Assembly (NCBI RefSeq): GCF_008365385.1
Contig: NZ_QOVF01000001.1
Coordinates: forward strand, 620,001-684,000
Length of the DNA stretch: 64,000 bases
From: Halopseudomonas laoshanensis
GTDB taxonomy: Bacteria; Pseudomonadota; Gammaproteobacteria; Pseudomonadales; Pseudomonadaceae
Direction of reading: 5' to 3'
Shown here: piece after piece, positions 7,922-15,634 of the stretch
How positions within the stretch are numbered: position 1 is the first letter of the stretch
Layout: each line of letters opens with the position of its first letter
Notes under the pieces: model-generated
The model's input: only the letters and a program-made list of their open reading frames with translations
Databases searched by the model: none
Told to the model about the DNA's origin: nothing
Position numbers and translations under genes: made by a program

Positions 7922-8846
7922 TTTTAAAAACCCTAAAGCGGGTTTGATTCCTTTTTTGGTCTCGTCCTGGTTTTAGAACTATAATCAATCCAGGCTCAAC
8001 GCACCACTAATTTGATGCCAATCACCCCGCACAGCCTCAGAAATTCTCACCTCGCTCACCGTAGACAATTATTACTCGACTTCTGTCCATGAGGTGCTGC
8101 TTCGACTCTATTTTAGAGCGGCAGTACGTGAATCACGATCTGCTTCTAGAATCTTGATGCGCCGACAAAAATCGAGGCTGCATTGTTGGCCGGGTGAAAA
8201 ATTAACATAGCGAGACTCTGTGAAAAAAATGGACGTTGGATTTATTTGTCACATCCCATATCCCAAACTCGAATCTGAGCGAACTGTTAAGCTGCGATCC
8301 CGTTACCCTTTTCATGTTCTGCTTTGAATTTGTGTTGATCCCTGCGCCTCTGAACTCGTGTTGTAACGTTCAAGCTCGCCAAACGTCCGCGAATCCAAAT
8401 AAAACAGCCACTCAGCCACCATAGTAGGCCGCCCATCCTCCAGCTCAGCTTCACCTCCTGCTTAAATATGCAGGCTCCGCTTGGCTGTACACCAGTTAAC
8501 GCGCGCCCACACGCACCCGAAATTTCGCCCCCACTGACATCTGCCCAACAAAGCGCAACCGATCAAAACCGTAATTTAGCGCAAAATTCTTGTCGATGAC
8601 TGGTCGGGCTTATGGCTTTGGCGTGCAGCTTGATAGGTGCGACACCTGCCGAAATCCCTGAACGATGGTGCCGCCGTAGCTTGGTTTCTGAGTGGCGCGT
8701 GCTGAGACCATTCGCCTTCATTGTTGCCGGTTAGCGCGGCGTATTCGCCCACCATGGCCTGGGTAATCACAAATCGCCTCGCAGTGTGCTGATCTTCACC
8801 TCGCACGATCTTCTTTGTCGTTACACCAGGCTTGGCTTGACCCCAA
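7922..8846. other. Gene-poor 0.9-kb stretch between the AT-rich operon and the HxlR gene
   Basis: I see no gene here. The first 80 bases must carry the promoter of the minus-strand ATPase operon (a TATAGT-like -10 is readable on that strand around 7980). The remainder has short frames only. One minus-strand frame at about 8576-8806 has a faint MaoC-like stretch (FVITQAMVGEYAALTG) but no full domain. The composition drifts from AT-rich to GC-rich, as expected at the edge of an insertion. Confidence 0.5.
8636..8659 (+). repeat. 24-bp direct repeat copy 1, GGTGCGACACCTGC core
   Basis: It matches 11806-11829 at 21 of 24 positions in the same orientation. The core AGGTGYGACACCT is close to palindromic. 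The two copies lie just outside the segment holding the HxlR, quinone reductase, F420-reductase-like and GNAT genes. Confidence 0.5.
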
Positions 8847-9239
8847 TTACCCTTGTACCTCTGGCGGCTTCGCTATCTGGTTTAACACCCCGCGGCGCTT
8901 GAGTGCCCAATCAATAAGCTCCGCCATTGATGGCCCCAGAGCTATGCCCATTTCGGTGAGGGTGTACTCCACCTTGGGCGGCACCTGGGGATAAACCTCC
9001 CGGCTAACGATTCCATCCGCTTCGAGCTGTTTCAGCTGCTGAATAAGCATTTTCTGGTTTACGCCCTCTACCCGGCGCTCCAATTCAGAAAAGCGCAAGG
9101 GCCCCTTTGCTGCAAAGAGCTGGCAAATGATGACGATTTTCCACTTCCCTTCAATGACTTGCAGCGCTTCCCTGGTGGCTGCAGCCCACACCAGTTGCTG
9201 CTTTGGATCCTCGCAATACCATTCACGCGGCTCTGCCAT
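8847..9239 (-). CDS. HxlR-family transcriptional regulator, probably redox or electrophile responsive
   Basis: Winged-helix repressor of 130 residues, normal length for HxlR proteins. I place the start at MAEPREWYC rather than the longer upstream frame because family members have a conserved cysteine about eight residues from the N-terminus, seen here as WYCEDPKQQ. The HTH runs through VIEGKWKIVIICQLF, LRFSELERRVEGVNQKMLIQQLKQLEADGIV and the wing PPKVEYTLTEMG. It is divergent from a zinc-type oxidoreductase gene, and a perfect 18-bp palindrome lies between them. Relatives such as YodB and QorR sense quinones or diamide through that cysteine. The inducer here is inferred. Confidence 0.9.
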   Translation of the reverse strand: MAEPREWYCEDPKQQLVWAAATREALQVIEGKWKIVIICQLFAAKGPLRFSELERRVEGVNQKMLIQQLKQLEADGIVSREVYPQVPPKVEYTLTEMGIALGPSMAELIDWALKRRGVLNQIAKPPEVQG

Positions 9240-9258
9240 ACTTACCTCTAGGTGGGTT

Positions 9259-9276
9259 ACCCACAATATTGTGGGT
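9259..9276. promoter_or_regulatory. Perfect 18-bp palindrome, probable HxlR operator
   Basis: ACCCACAATATTGTGGGT is identical on both strands. It lies 20 bp upstream of the HxlR start and about 60 bp upstream of the divergent oxidoreductase, so it could control both promoters. Confidence 0.75.
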
Positions 9277-9336
9277 TCTTGTTAAAACCTCAGTTGCCCT
9301 TTATTTTCTCAGAACATTCTCATAGAGGCTACGCCT

Positions 9337-10356
9337 ATGAAAGCTGTTCGATGGACGACAGGGCCCAAGCCCGACCTGGAATGCCATGACGAGCCCGTGC
9401 CCACACCTGGTCCACATGACGTATTGATTCGGGTGCACGCGGCTTCGCTGAATTTTCGCGATCAGGCCATTCTGGATGGCAGGTATGGCGCGCGGCTCCA
9501 GCAGAACGGGGTCCCGTTGTCAGATGGAGCAGGGGAGGTGATTGCCGTAGGCAGCGCAGTGCGCAGGGTGAAAATAGGTGACCGGGTTACGGCATCATGC
9601 CATCCAACTTGGGTCGGTGGCGTGGCAATGCCTGAGTATCAGGAAAACAGCCTGGGCATAACCAGTGATGGTTGGCTTGCGCAATACATCCTCCTGAACG
9701 AAGTTGCTTTGGTTCATATTCCTTCCTACATGTCTTATATCGAGGCCGCCTCCTTGCCGTGTGCCGCTGTAACCGCCTGGACTGGGCTTAACCTGACGGC
9801 GCCTCTACAGCCTGGTCAGACAGTACTTGTTCAAGGTACAGGTGGTGTCGCGCTGTTTTCACTCCAGATTGCGCGCATGTTCGGCGCGCGCGTTTTCGCT
9901 ATTACATCCTCTGATGAAAAGGCTGAAAAATTGAAAGGCTGGGGCGCTGAGGCGGTTGTCAATTACCGCACCTTTCCTGACTGGGAAAAGCACATCCTTG
10001 ATCTCACCGGAGGCAAAGGTGTCGATAAAGTGATGGATATCGCTGGCGAAAAAACGATCGTCAAATCGGCCGCTGCCACCCGAAATGGCGGGTCCATTTC
10101 AGTCGTTGGCTTCACTAGTGGATTTGGTGGTGGGTTACCTCCAATGGACATCCTCTCGCGCACCCTTACCGTGGCGGGTACTGCCATTGGGCCCCGCTCA
10201 GATTTTGACGCATTGATGGCCGCCATGGCACAGCATGAGGTCAAGCCTGTCATCGATCAGGTGTTTCCGTTCTCCTCATACCGTGACGCCTACCGTCGAC
10301 TTGAGAGCGGCGAGCACGTTGGCAAAATCGTCATCAATCAGTTCTCAGAGGAGTAA
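9337..10356 (+). CDS. Medium-chain NAD(P)-dependent alcohol dehydrogenase / quinone oxidoreductase
   Basis: Member of the medium-chain dehydrogenase/reductase superfamily, 339 residues. The GroES-like domain covers about 1-130 (HDVLIRVHAASLNFRDQAILDGRYG and the SDGAGEVIAVGSAVRRVKIGDRV stretch). The Rossmann domain follows with VLVQGTGGVALFSLQIARMFG. The usual catalytic-zinc cysteine is replaced by asparagine (SLNFRD) and the structural zinc cysteines are absent, which points to a zinc-independent quinone or enone reductase. It is divergent from an HxlR repressor with a shared palindrome and is followed after 4 bp by an F420-reductase-like gene, so the two probably form an HxlR-controlled operon for reactive carbonyls or quinones. 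Confidence 0.92.
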   Translation: MKAVRWTTGPKPDLECHDEPVPTPGPHDVLIRVHAASLNFRDQAILDGRYGARLQQNGVPLSDGAGEVIAVGSAVRRVKIGDRVTASCHPTWVGGVAMPEYQENSLGITSDGWLAQYILLNEVALVHIPSYMSYIEAASLPCAAVTAWTGLNLTAPLQPGQTVLVQGTGGVALFSLQIARMFGARVFAITSSDEKAEKLKGWGAEAVVNYRTFPDWEKHILDLTGGKGVDKVMDIAGEKTIVKSAAATRNGGSISVVGFTSGFGGGLPPMDILSRTLTVAGTAIGPRSDFDALMAAMAQHEVKPVIDQVFPFSSYRDAYRRLESGEHVGKIVINQFSEE

Positions 10357-10360
10357 CAGC

Positions 10361-11095
10361 ATGAAGATTGGAATCATAGGCGCCGGCAACATCGGGGTCA
10401 CCATCGCCCGCAAACTTTCCGCATGCGGCCATCTCGTCAAGCTCGCCAATTCCAAGGGGCCGGAGACCATCCACGAGCTAGCGAAGGACATCGGCGTGAC
10501 TGCGGTGACCAAGGAACAAGCCGTTTGCGATGTGGATGTGGTTGTACTTTCAATTCCCTTTGCCAGCTACTCCGAGCTGGGCGAGCTTTTCAATGGCGTG
10601 GCTGATGACGTTATCGTTGTAGACACTTCCAACTATTACCCCGCACGAGACGGATCAATCGCAGAAGTGGATGAGGGGAAACCCGAAAGCATCTGGGTCA
10701 GTGAACGCATTGGGCGACCGGTGGTGAAGGCATGGAATGCTTTACTCGCTGAAACGCTTGCCCATAAGGGTAAGCCAGAGGGGCTGCCTTCACGTATCGC
10801 GATACCTGTCGCGGGTGACGATACTCGGGCGGAGGCTGTGGTTCAGGAGCTGGTGGATCAGACCGGTTTCTATGCTTTAGCATCAGGTGGGCTTGTTGAC
10901 TCCTGGCGTCAGCAACCTGGTACTCCGGCCTACTGCACTGAACTAAGCCTGTCTGAATTGAAAGCAGCGCTTCTCGCCGCGGATAAGGATCGTGCGCCCC
11001 TTGATCGGGATGCGCTGATGAAAGAATTTTCGTCTGCTCAGGGCGAACTATCACATGATTATATCGTCGCCAGAAACCGCGCCGTTACCTCCTGA
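10361..11095 (+). CDS. NADPH-dependent F420 reductase-like NAD(P)-binding protein
   Basis: Rossmann-fold protein of 244 residues from the F420H2:NADP+ oxidoreductase-like family. It opens with the dinucleotide-binding motif IGIIGAGNIGVTIARKL and has LANSKGPETIHELA at the point where related enzymes recognise the NADP phosphate. VVLSIPFASY and VVDTSNYYPARDG follow. Pseudomonads are not known to make F420, so the electron partner is probably another flavin-like cofactor, or the protein is a general NADPH reductase. The ATG at 10361 follows an AGAGGAG site and lies 4 bp after the oxidoreductase stop. A second family member is encoded at 14006-14665. Confidence 0.88.
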   Translation: MKIGIIGAGNIGVTIARKLSACGHLVKLANSKGPETIHELAKDIGVTAVTKEQAVCDVDVVVLSIPFASYSELGELFNGVADDVIVVDTSNYYPARDGSIAEVDEGKPESIWVSERIGRPVVKAWNALLAETLAHKGKPEGLPSRIAIPVAGDDTRAEAVVQELVDQTGFYALASGGLVDSWRQQPGTPAYCTELSLSELKAALLAADKDRAPLDRDALMKEFSSAQGELSHDYIVARNRAVTS

Positions 11096-11101
11096 CCGCC
11101 G

Positions 11102-11118
11102 CGCAGCTTCGAGCTGCG
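11102..11118. terminator. Short hairpin after the HxlR-controlled operon
   Basis: CGCAGCT-TCG-AGCTGCG forms a 7-bp stem with a 3-base loop just after the stop at 11095. There is no T-run, so termination is plausible but not certain. Confidence 0.45.
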
Positions 11119-11157
11119 GTGTCAGGATCACTGAGGCGAGCGCTATTCCACCCCGGA

Positions 11158-11185
11158 AGATCAATGGGGTCAGAGTGATTGATCT
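11158..11185. repeat. Palindromic REP/RAYT-like element with GGGGTCAGAGTG centre
   Basis: AGATCAAT and ATTGATCT form a perfect 8-bp inverted repeat around GGGGTCAGAGTG. The centre resembles sequences that recur around REP-associated transposases in proteobacteria. No transposase gene is nearby. The rest of the 11119-11312 gap shows nothing else. Confidence 0.35.
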
Positions 11186-11312
11186 TTCATGTGTTGATTT
11201 TCTCCGAGCAGAAAGCCAGAGCCGTTGCCGACAGCGATCCACATAGCTACAAAGAGGGCGAACAAAGCCGTCATTTGTTAAGATCTCGCCCCCCCGATAA
11301 TGCTGCAAGGCG

Positions 11313-11777
11313 ATGCGCATGCTCCAGTTAGTTTTATTACGTGATCACTTGGAATACAGCGATACGTTTGCGTCGTGGCTGCATCAACAGTTTGCGTACG
11401 AATACAGTGAGCAGCCGCTCGCTGATTGGCAGAGAGAGTTTAGCGAAGGGCAGGGCAATGGGGATTGGCAAACCCTGATTGCCTTGGAAAATGGCCAGCT
11501 ATTAGGCGGGGCAGCTCTGGCAAAAGATGATTTGCCCGAGCGTCCGGAGCTGGGGCCCTGGCTTGCATGCGTGCTTGTCGCACCGCAGGCACGCCAGCGA
11601 GGCCTGGCCGAACGGCTGATTGCAGGCGTCTGCTCTCGCGCCAAAATCAAGGGCCATGAGCGACTGTATTTGCATACACATGATCGTGCTGACTATTACG
11701 CGAAGCGCGGATGGGAATATAAGGAGCCTTTCCATGCCTGGGGCAAGGAACACTGGTTGATGGAACGAACGCTCTAG
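11313..11777 (+). CDS. GNAT-family N-acetyltransferase
   Basis: Acetyl-CoA-dependent acyltransferase of 154 residues. The GNAT core is seen as GQLLGGAALAKDD (strand 2-3), the acetyl-CoA pyrophosphate loop ACVLVAPQARQRGLAERLI (Q/R-x-x-G-x-G/A type), and the C-terminal YLHTHDRADYYAKRGWEY, typical of small-molecule or protein N-acetyltransferases. The substrate cannot be predicted. It stands alone between a gap with a REP-like palindrome and a convergent LysR gene. Confidence 0.88.
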   Translation: MRMLQLVLLRDHLEYSDTFASWLHQQFAYEYSEQPLADWQREFSEGQGNGDWQTLIALENGQLLGGAALAKDDLPERPELGPWLACVLVAPQARQRGLAERLIAGVCSRAKIKGHERLYLHTHDRADYYAKRGWEYKEPFHAWGKEHWLMERTL

Positions 11778-11805
11778 TCCCGCAGGGTATTCTCATCGAT
11801 CATCA

Positions 11806-11829
11806 GGTGTGACACCTGCAAAAATCCCT
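11806..11829 (+). repeat. 24-bp direct repeat copy 2, GGTGTGACACCTGC core
   Basis: Second copy of the element at 8636-8659, with three mismatches in 24 and the same orientation. It lies in the short gap between the GNAT and LysR genes. Confidence 0.5.
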
Positions 11830-11830
11830 T

Positions 11831-12709
11831 TCAGCAATCTACCAGCGTCGCCCAGAACTCTTCCGCCGACCGGCTGATAGGCCCCGCTGGACGAGTGAGG
11901 TGAATTTCTAGGGGGATATCCCTGCTTTTATCGAGCGCTCGTACAAGACGCCCGTCGGCGACTTCCTGCTCAGTCAGGCTTCCTGGTAGCCAGGCAATAC
12001 CTTTGTTTTCCAGCGCCATGGACATCAGCACCGCTGCGAGATGGCTGCTGAAAAGGGGTTTGAGATGTGGGTAAGCGTCCTTGCCGTGCAGTCGATGAGC
12101 AACGATGCGCCCCAGCCCCGACTCATGGGTATAAGCCAGATAAGGCATTGCCGCTGCGGAGGTGTCGAAGTTGGCGGAAGCACCCGCCAGAGGAACGAGC
12201 ACGTCCTCGCCCACCTTCTTGCTGATGAACTGATCAGGGGGCAGTAAGGGCGGAACATCCGGGTGCCTGTGGCAGAGCAGAAACTGAACCTGGCCATGGA
12301 TCAGCATTTGCTCACAGACGGCCATGCTATCCGAGTGCAGTTGCACAGCCTCAATGGGGGCACCTTTTTCGGCGCTACGCAGCCATTTTGGGAAAAATGT
12401 AAAAGACAGGGAGTGAGTCGCAGCAAAGTGCAGGGACCTGGCTGCCAATCCGGCCACCTCCTGAGCTTCGTTACGCATGCTGTACAAGCGCCTGGCAGCC
12501 TCTTGAGCGCTGGGCAGAATTTGCCTGCCAGCGTCGGTCAGGGTTGCGCCTTGAGGCGTGCGAACGAAGAGTTGCACCCCCATCCAGTTCTCCAGCGAGC
12601 GCACTCTGCGACTGAATGCGGGCTGCGTAACGTGCCGGGCTTCAGCCGCGCGAACAAAGCTGCCGTACTCGGCAAGCGCTGAAAGGTCTTCGAGCCACAC
12701 AAGTTCCAA
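11831..12709 (-). CDS. LysR-family regulator divergent from tarD
   Basis: LysR regulator of 292 residues. The N-terminal HTH reads WLEDLSALAEYGSFVRAAEARHV and then TQPAFSRRVRSLENWMG, and the effector domain follows from residue 85 or so. I chose the TTG at 12709 over the upstream ATG because it puts the HTH at the usual distance from the N-terminus and has AGGAGG eight bases upstream. The gene is divergent from D-tartrate dehydratase with a 99-bp intergenic region, the usual geometry for a LysR activator and its target. It probably senses tartrate or a related hydroxy acid. This is inferred from position. Confidence 0.9.
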   Translation of the reverse strand: MELVWLEDLSALAEYGSFVRAAEARHVTQPAFSRRVRSLENWMGVQLFVRTPQGATLTDAGRQILPSAQEAARRLYSMRNEAQEVAGLAARSLHFAATHSLSFTFFPKWLRSAEKGAPIEAVQLHSDSMAVCEQMLIHGQVQFLLCHRHPDVPPLLPPDQFISKKVGEDVLVPLAGASANFDTSAAAMPYLAYTHESGLGRIVAHRLHGKDAYPHLKPLFSSHLAAVLMSMALENKGIAWLPGSLTEQEVADGRLVRALDKSRDIPLEIHLTRPAGPISRSAEEFWATLVDC

Positions 12710-12808
12710 GGGCCATGCCTCCTGTGCATAGGGTCCGGCATTAATAGCATTGGGCGGGTGACAGCGCAAAGCCTAATCTTCGCGCCAACACCAACTGAGG
12801 AACCCGTC

Positions 12809-13978
12809 ATGCGTATCGTCGACATCCGTGAAAAAACCGTTTCTATCGCCTCCCCAATTGCCAACGCCTACATCGATTTTTCCAAAATGACCTGCTCGGT
12901 AGTCGCAGTCATTACCGATGTGCTGCGTGATGGGAAGCCTGTCATCGGCTACGGCTTCAACTCAAACGGCCGCTACGGGCAAGGCGCGCTGATGCGTGAT
13001 CGCTTCCTGGCGCGTGTTATGGAAGCTGATCCGGACACTCTCATTGATCATGACAACAACAGCCTGGACCCGTTTGCCATCTGGAAGACGCTGATGACCA
13101 ACGAAAAGCCGGGTGGCCACGGCGAACGTTCAGTCGCAGTAGGTACCATCGACATGGCTGTATGGGATGCTGTGGCCAAGATTGAAGGTAAGCCGTTGTA
13201 TCGCCTGCTGGCCGACCGTTATCGCGGTGGCGTGGCGGATGACAAGGTGTGGGTCTACGCAGCGGGCGGCTATTACTATCCTGGGAAGGACCAGACCAAG
13301 CTCAAGCTGGAAATGCAGAGCTACCTTGATCGGGGTTACGACGTGGTCAAGATGAAGATTGGTGCAGCGCCTCTGGATGAAGATATCCGTCGCATCGAAG
13401 CGGTACTTGAGGTGGTAGGCGATGGTCGCCGGCTGGCCGTGGATGCGAATGGTCGTTTCGATCTGGAGACCGGCATTGCCTACGCCGAGGCGATCAAGAA
13501 GTACAATCTTTTCTGGTACGAAGAGGTTGGCGATCCGTTGGACTACGCGCTGCAGGCCGAACTCGCGAATCACTATGAACTACCCATGGCGACGGGTGAA
13601 AACCTGTTCTCTCATCAGGATGCCCGTAACTTGTTGCGTCACGGTGGTATGCGACCTGATCGCGACTACCTGCAGTTCGACTGCGCACTGTCTTACGGGC
13701 TCGTGGAGTACATGCGCACGCTGAAAGTGATGGAAGAACTGGGCTGGTCATCGCGTCGCGTCGTGCCGCACGGCGGCCATCAAATGTCCCTGAACATTGC
13801 CGCGGGCCTGCACCTGGGTGGCAATGAATCCTATCCGGACGTATTCCAGCCTTTCGGCGGGTTCGCTGATGGGATTCGCGTAGAAAACAGCTACGTGGGT
13901 CTGCCGGATATTCCTGGTGTCGGCTTTGAAGCCAAGTCTGCCTTGTACGCTGTCATGCGTGAGTTGGGCGAAGGCTGA
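12809..13978 (+). CDS. tarD: D(-)-tartrate dehydratase
   Basis: Enolase-superfamily enzyme of 389 residues that dehydrates D-tartrate to oxaloacetate. The sequence closely follows the Bradyrhizobium D-tartrate dehydratase as I remember it (NAYIDFSKM, GYGFNSNGRYGQG, NEKPGGHGERSVAVGTID, YAAGGYYYPGK, TGENLFSHQDARNLLR). The K-x-K catalytic motif is Lys181-Met-Lys183. The Mg2+ ligands are Asp212, Glu238 and Glu264, and the general acid/base is His321 of PHGGHQ. The ATG at 12809 starts the conserved RIVDIRE. The longer upstream frame lacks family sequence. A LysR gene is divergent. No tartrate transporter is adjacent, though a TRAP system lies 6 kb downstream. Confidence 0.93.
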   Translation: MRIVDIREKTVSIASPIANAYIDFSKMTCSVVAVITDVLRDGKPVIGYGFNSNGRYGQGALMRDRFLARVMEADPDTLIDHDNNSLDPFAIWKTLMTNEKPGGHGERSVAVGTIDMAVWDAVAKIEGKPLYRLLADRYRGGVADDKVWVYAAGGYYYPGKDQTKLKLEMQSYLDRGYDVVKMKIGAAPLDEDIRRIEAVLEVVGDGRRLAVDANGRFDLETGIAYAEAIKKYNLFWYEEVGDPLDYALQAELANHYELPMATGENLFSHQDARNLLRHGGMRPDRDYLQFDCALSYGLVEYMRTLKVMEELGWSSRRVVPHGGHQMSLNIAAGLHLGGNESYPDVFQPFGGFADGIRVENSYVGLPDIPGVGFEAKSALYAVMRELGEG

Positions 13979-14005
13979 AAGCCGCGAACTGTGGTCTGGA
14001 AGACA

Positions 14006-14665
14006 TCAACCGCCATTGGTGGTGAGTGCAGGGTCTGCCTTGGCAAGATTGGCTGTCAGTTCGGCCTGAGTCTGCCGCTCTTGCCGCCAGGCCGGTTGAC
14101 CAGGCGCATTACGCCAGGACTCGCTCAATGGGCTGTGATCGACAGCGTCGAAACCAAACTGATCATATAGCTGCGCGACCCACTCCGCAGCCTCTGGGAA
14201 ATCACTGGATAGCGCCAGGGCAAGACGATCCGGTGAACCCTTGGCGCGGTTCCACAGCGTGATGCGAGGAGCTTGAATATGCGTGAAAGCCTTTACCACC
14301 TTGGAGGCTGGAAGCTGCTCCTGACGCAGTTCGTGCGCGGTTTTCTCGCCTGAGTCGATCATCGGATAGTGGCCGTCTCGCCAGATCATATAGTTATTGG
14401 TGTCAATCACGACTTTGCCGGCTAACTCTTCGGCCGGCATGTTGTTTACCAGCTTCAGCGGCACAGCAATGACGATGAAGTCGCCTTGGGCAGCTGCATC
14501 GCGGGCGGTAGCGGCGCGCGCGGATGGCCCTAGTTCGTCGACCAGATCCTTGAGCGTTTCGGGGCCGCGCGAGTTGGAGATGACAACGTTGTAGCCGTTC
14601 GCGATGGCGGCGCGTGCAATCTGGCTGCCGACCTCGCCGGCGCCGATGATGCCTATGGTAGTCAT
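14006..14665 (-). CDS. NADPH-dependent F420 reductase-like NAD(P)-binding protein, second copy
   Basis: Rossmann-fold reductase of 219 residues in the same family as the protein at 10361-11095. It opens TTIGIIGAGEVGSQIARAAI and has SNSRGPETLKDLVDELG at the NADP-phosphate site, VVIDTNNYMIWRDG, and a C-terminal HSPLSESWRNAPGQPAW. The start at 14665 has GGAT upstream. The next gene on this strand lies upstream at 14747-15508 and encodes an SDR, so the two may be co-transcribed under the divergent TetR regulator. Its acceptor is unknown. F420 itself is unlikely in this host. Confidence 0.87.
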   Translation of the reverse strand: MTTIGIIGAGEVGSQIARAAIANGYNVVISNSRGPETLKDLVDELGPSARAATARDAAAQGDFIVIAVPLKLVNNMPAEELAGKVVIDTNNYMIWRDGHYPMIDSGEKTAHELRQEQLPASKVVKAFTHIQAPRITLWNRAKGSPDRLALALSSDFPEAAEWVAQLYDQFGFDAVDHSPLSESWRNAPGQPAWRQERQTQAELTANLAKADPALTTNGG

Positions 14666-14746
14666 ATGCTCTATCCACATGTGAGGACAGCGGCGAATGA
14701 AGACCGCTGTCCTGCAGGTTTATCTAAAGGGCCAGAAGGGTGCGAT

Positions 14747-15508
14747 TTAGATGCTTAGTCCGCCTGCTACATCGAGCACGCCACCAGTCATGTAACCGCC
14801 GTTAGGCCCCGCAAGGAAGCCGACAAGGGCTGATACCTCTTCCAGCGTAGCGATGCGGCGGATCGGATGCAGGTCCAGCAATGCGTCGGGGGCGCCGTCA
14901 TCGCCTAGCACTTGCGCAGCCATGTCGGTGGGCATGACGCCGGGTTGGACGACGTTCACCGTGATACTGCGACTGCCCAGATCGCGCGCTACGCCCTTGG
15001 CATAGCCAATGAGGGCGGCCTTGGTACCCGCGTAGTCAGCCGCCCCTTGGAAGGGGACTTGTGTACCCAACAACGAGCCGATGAAAATGATCCGACCGCC
15101 GTTCGACAGAACGGGAGCAGCTGCGCGCGTTACGCTCACTGGCCCCATGACGTTGATCTGCCACTGCCGGTCAAGGTTCTCGACATCCAGGTTGGGATCG
15201 TCAACCGTTTGGCCCTGCACGGCAATAGCGGCGTTGTTGACGAGAATGTCGAGCTTGCCAAAGTAGGCGACCACTTCGTCAATCAGCGGCTTCGCAGCGG
15301 ACGTATCAGCCTGATCATTTTTGATTGCCAGAGCACGAACGCCTTTGGCCTTTAGCTTCGCGACGACGGCCTCCGCTTTCTCGGCAGATGCCACATAAGT
15401 GATCGCAACGTCGGCACCCTGATCGGCAAGAGCTTGCGCCGTGACGGCGCCAAGGCCGCGAGAGCCACCAGTTACCAGTGCAACCTTACCCAACAATGAC
15501 TTTTCCAT
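14747..15508 (-). CDS. Short-chain dehydrogenase/reductase
   Basis: Classical SDR of 253 residues. The cofactor motif is TGGSRGLG at residues 14-21, with ITYVASAEKAEAV after the second strand, which suggests NADPH. ILVNNAAIAVQ is the NNAG-like motif. The catalytic set is Ser in IFIGSLLGTQ, and Tyr and Lys in DYAGTKAALIGYAKG. The C-terminus GGYMTGGVLDVAGGLSI is typical of 3-oxoacyl-ACP-reductase-like members. It is divergent from a TetR gene across a 126-bp region with a palindrome, and it is followed on the same strand by an F420-reductase-like gene. The substrate is not predictable. Confidence 0.92.
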   Translation of the reverse strand: MEKSLLGKVALVTGGSRGLGAVTAQALADQGADVAITYVASAEKAEAVVAKLKAKGVRALAIKNDQADTSAAKPLIDEVVAYFGKLDILVNNAAIAVQGQTVDDPNLDVENLDRQWQINVMGPVSVTRAAAPVLSNGGRIIFIGSLLGTQVPFQGAADYAGTKAALIGYAKGVARDLGSRSITVNVVQPGVMPTDMAAQVLGDDGAPDALLDLHPIRRIATLEEVSALVGFLAGPNGGYMTGGVLDVAGGLSI

Positions 15509-15549
15509 TTGAAACCTCGTGATGTGAATGACGTCTATTTAATAACGTG

Positions 15550-15562
15550 CGTTACGGTAACG
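15550..15562. promoter_or_regulatory. CGTTACGGTAACG palindrome, probable TetR operator
   Basis: A 13-bp palindrome with one central base, flanked by further AACG/CGTT half-sites, lies between the divergent SDR and TetR genes. Its size and position fit a TetR operator that controls both promoters. Confidence 0.6.
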
Positions 15563-15634
15563 GACATTATAGTTTTGGATTTGGCGCGTCAAGTGTTTTA
15601 ATATCGGTCGTTATGAAATTATGGAGGCAACGAA

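Noticed and set aside
8576-8806. Possible MaoC-like fragment on the minus strand
   Set aside because: Only about 16 residues look MaoC-like. There is no start, catalytic motif or continuation in other frames, so I did not list it as a pseudogene.
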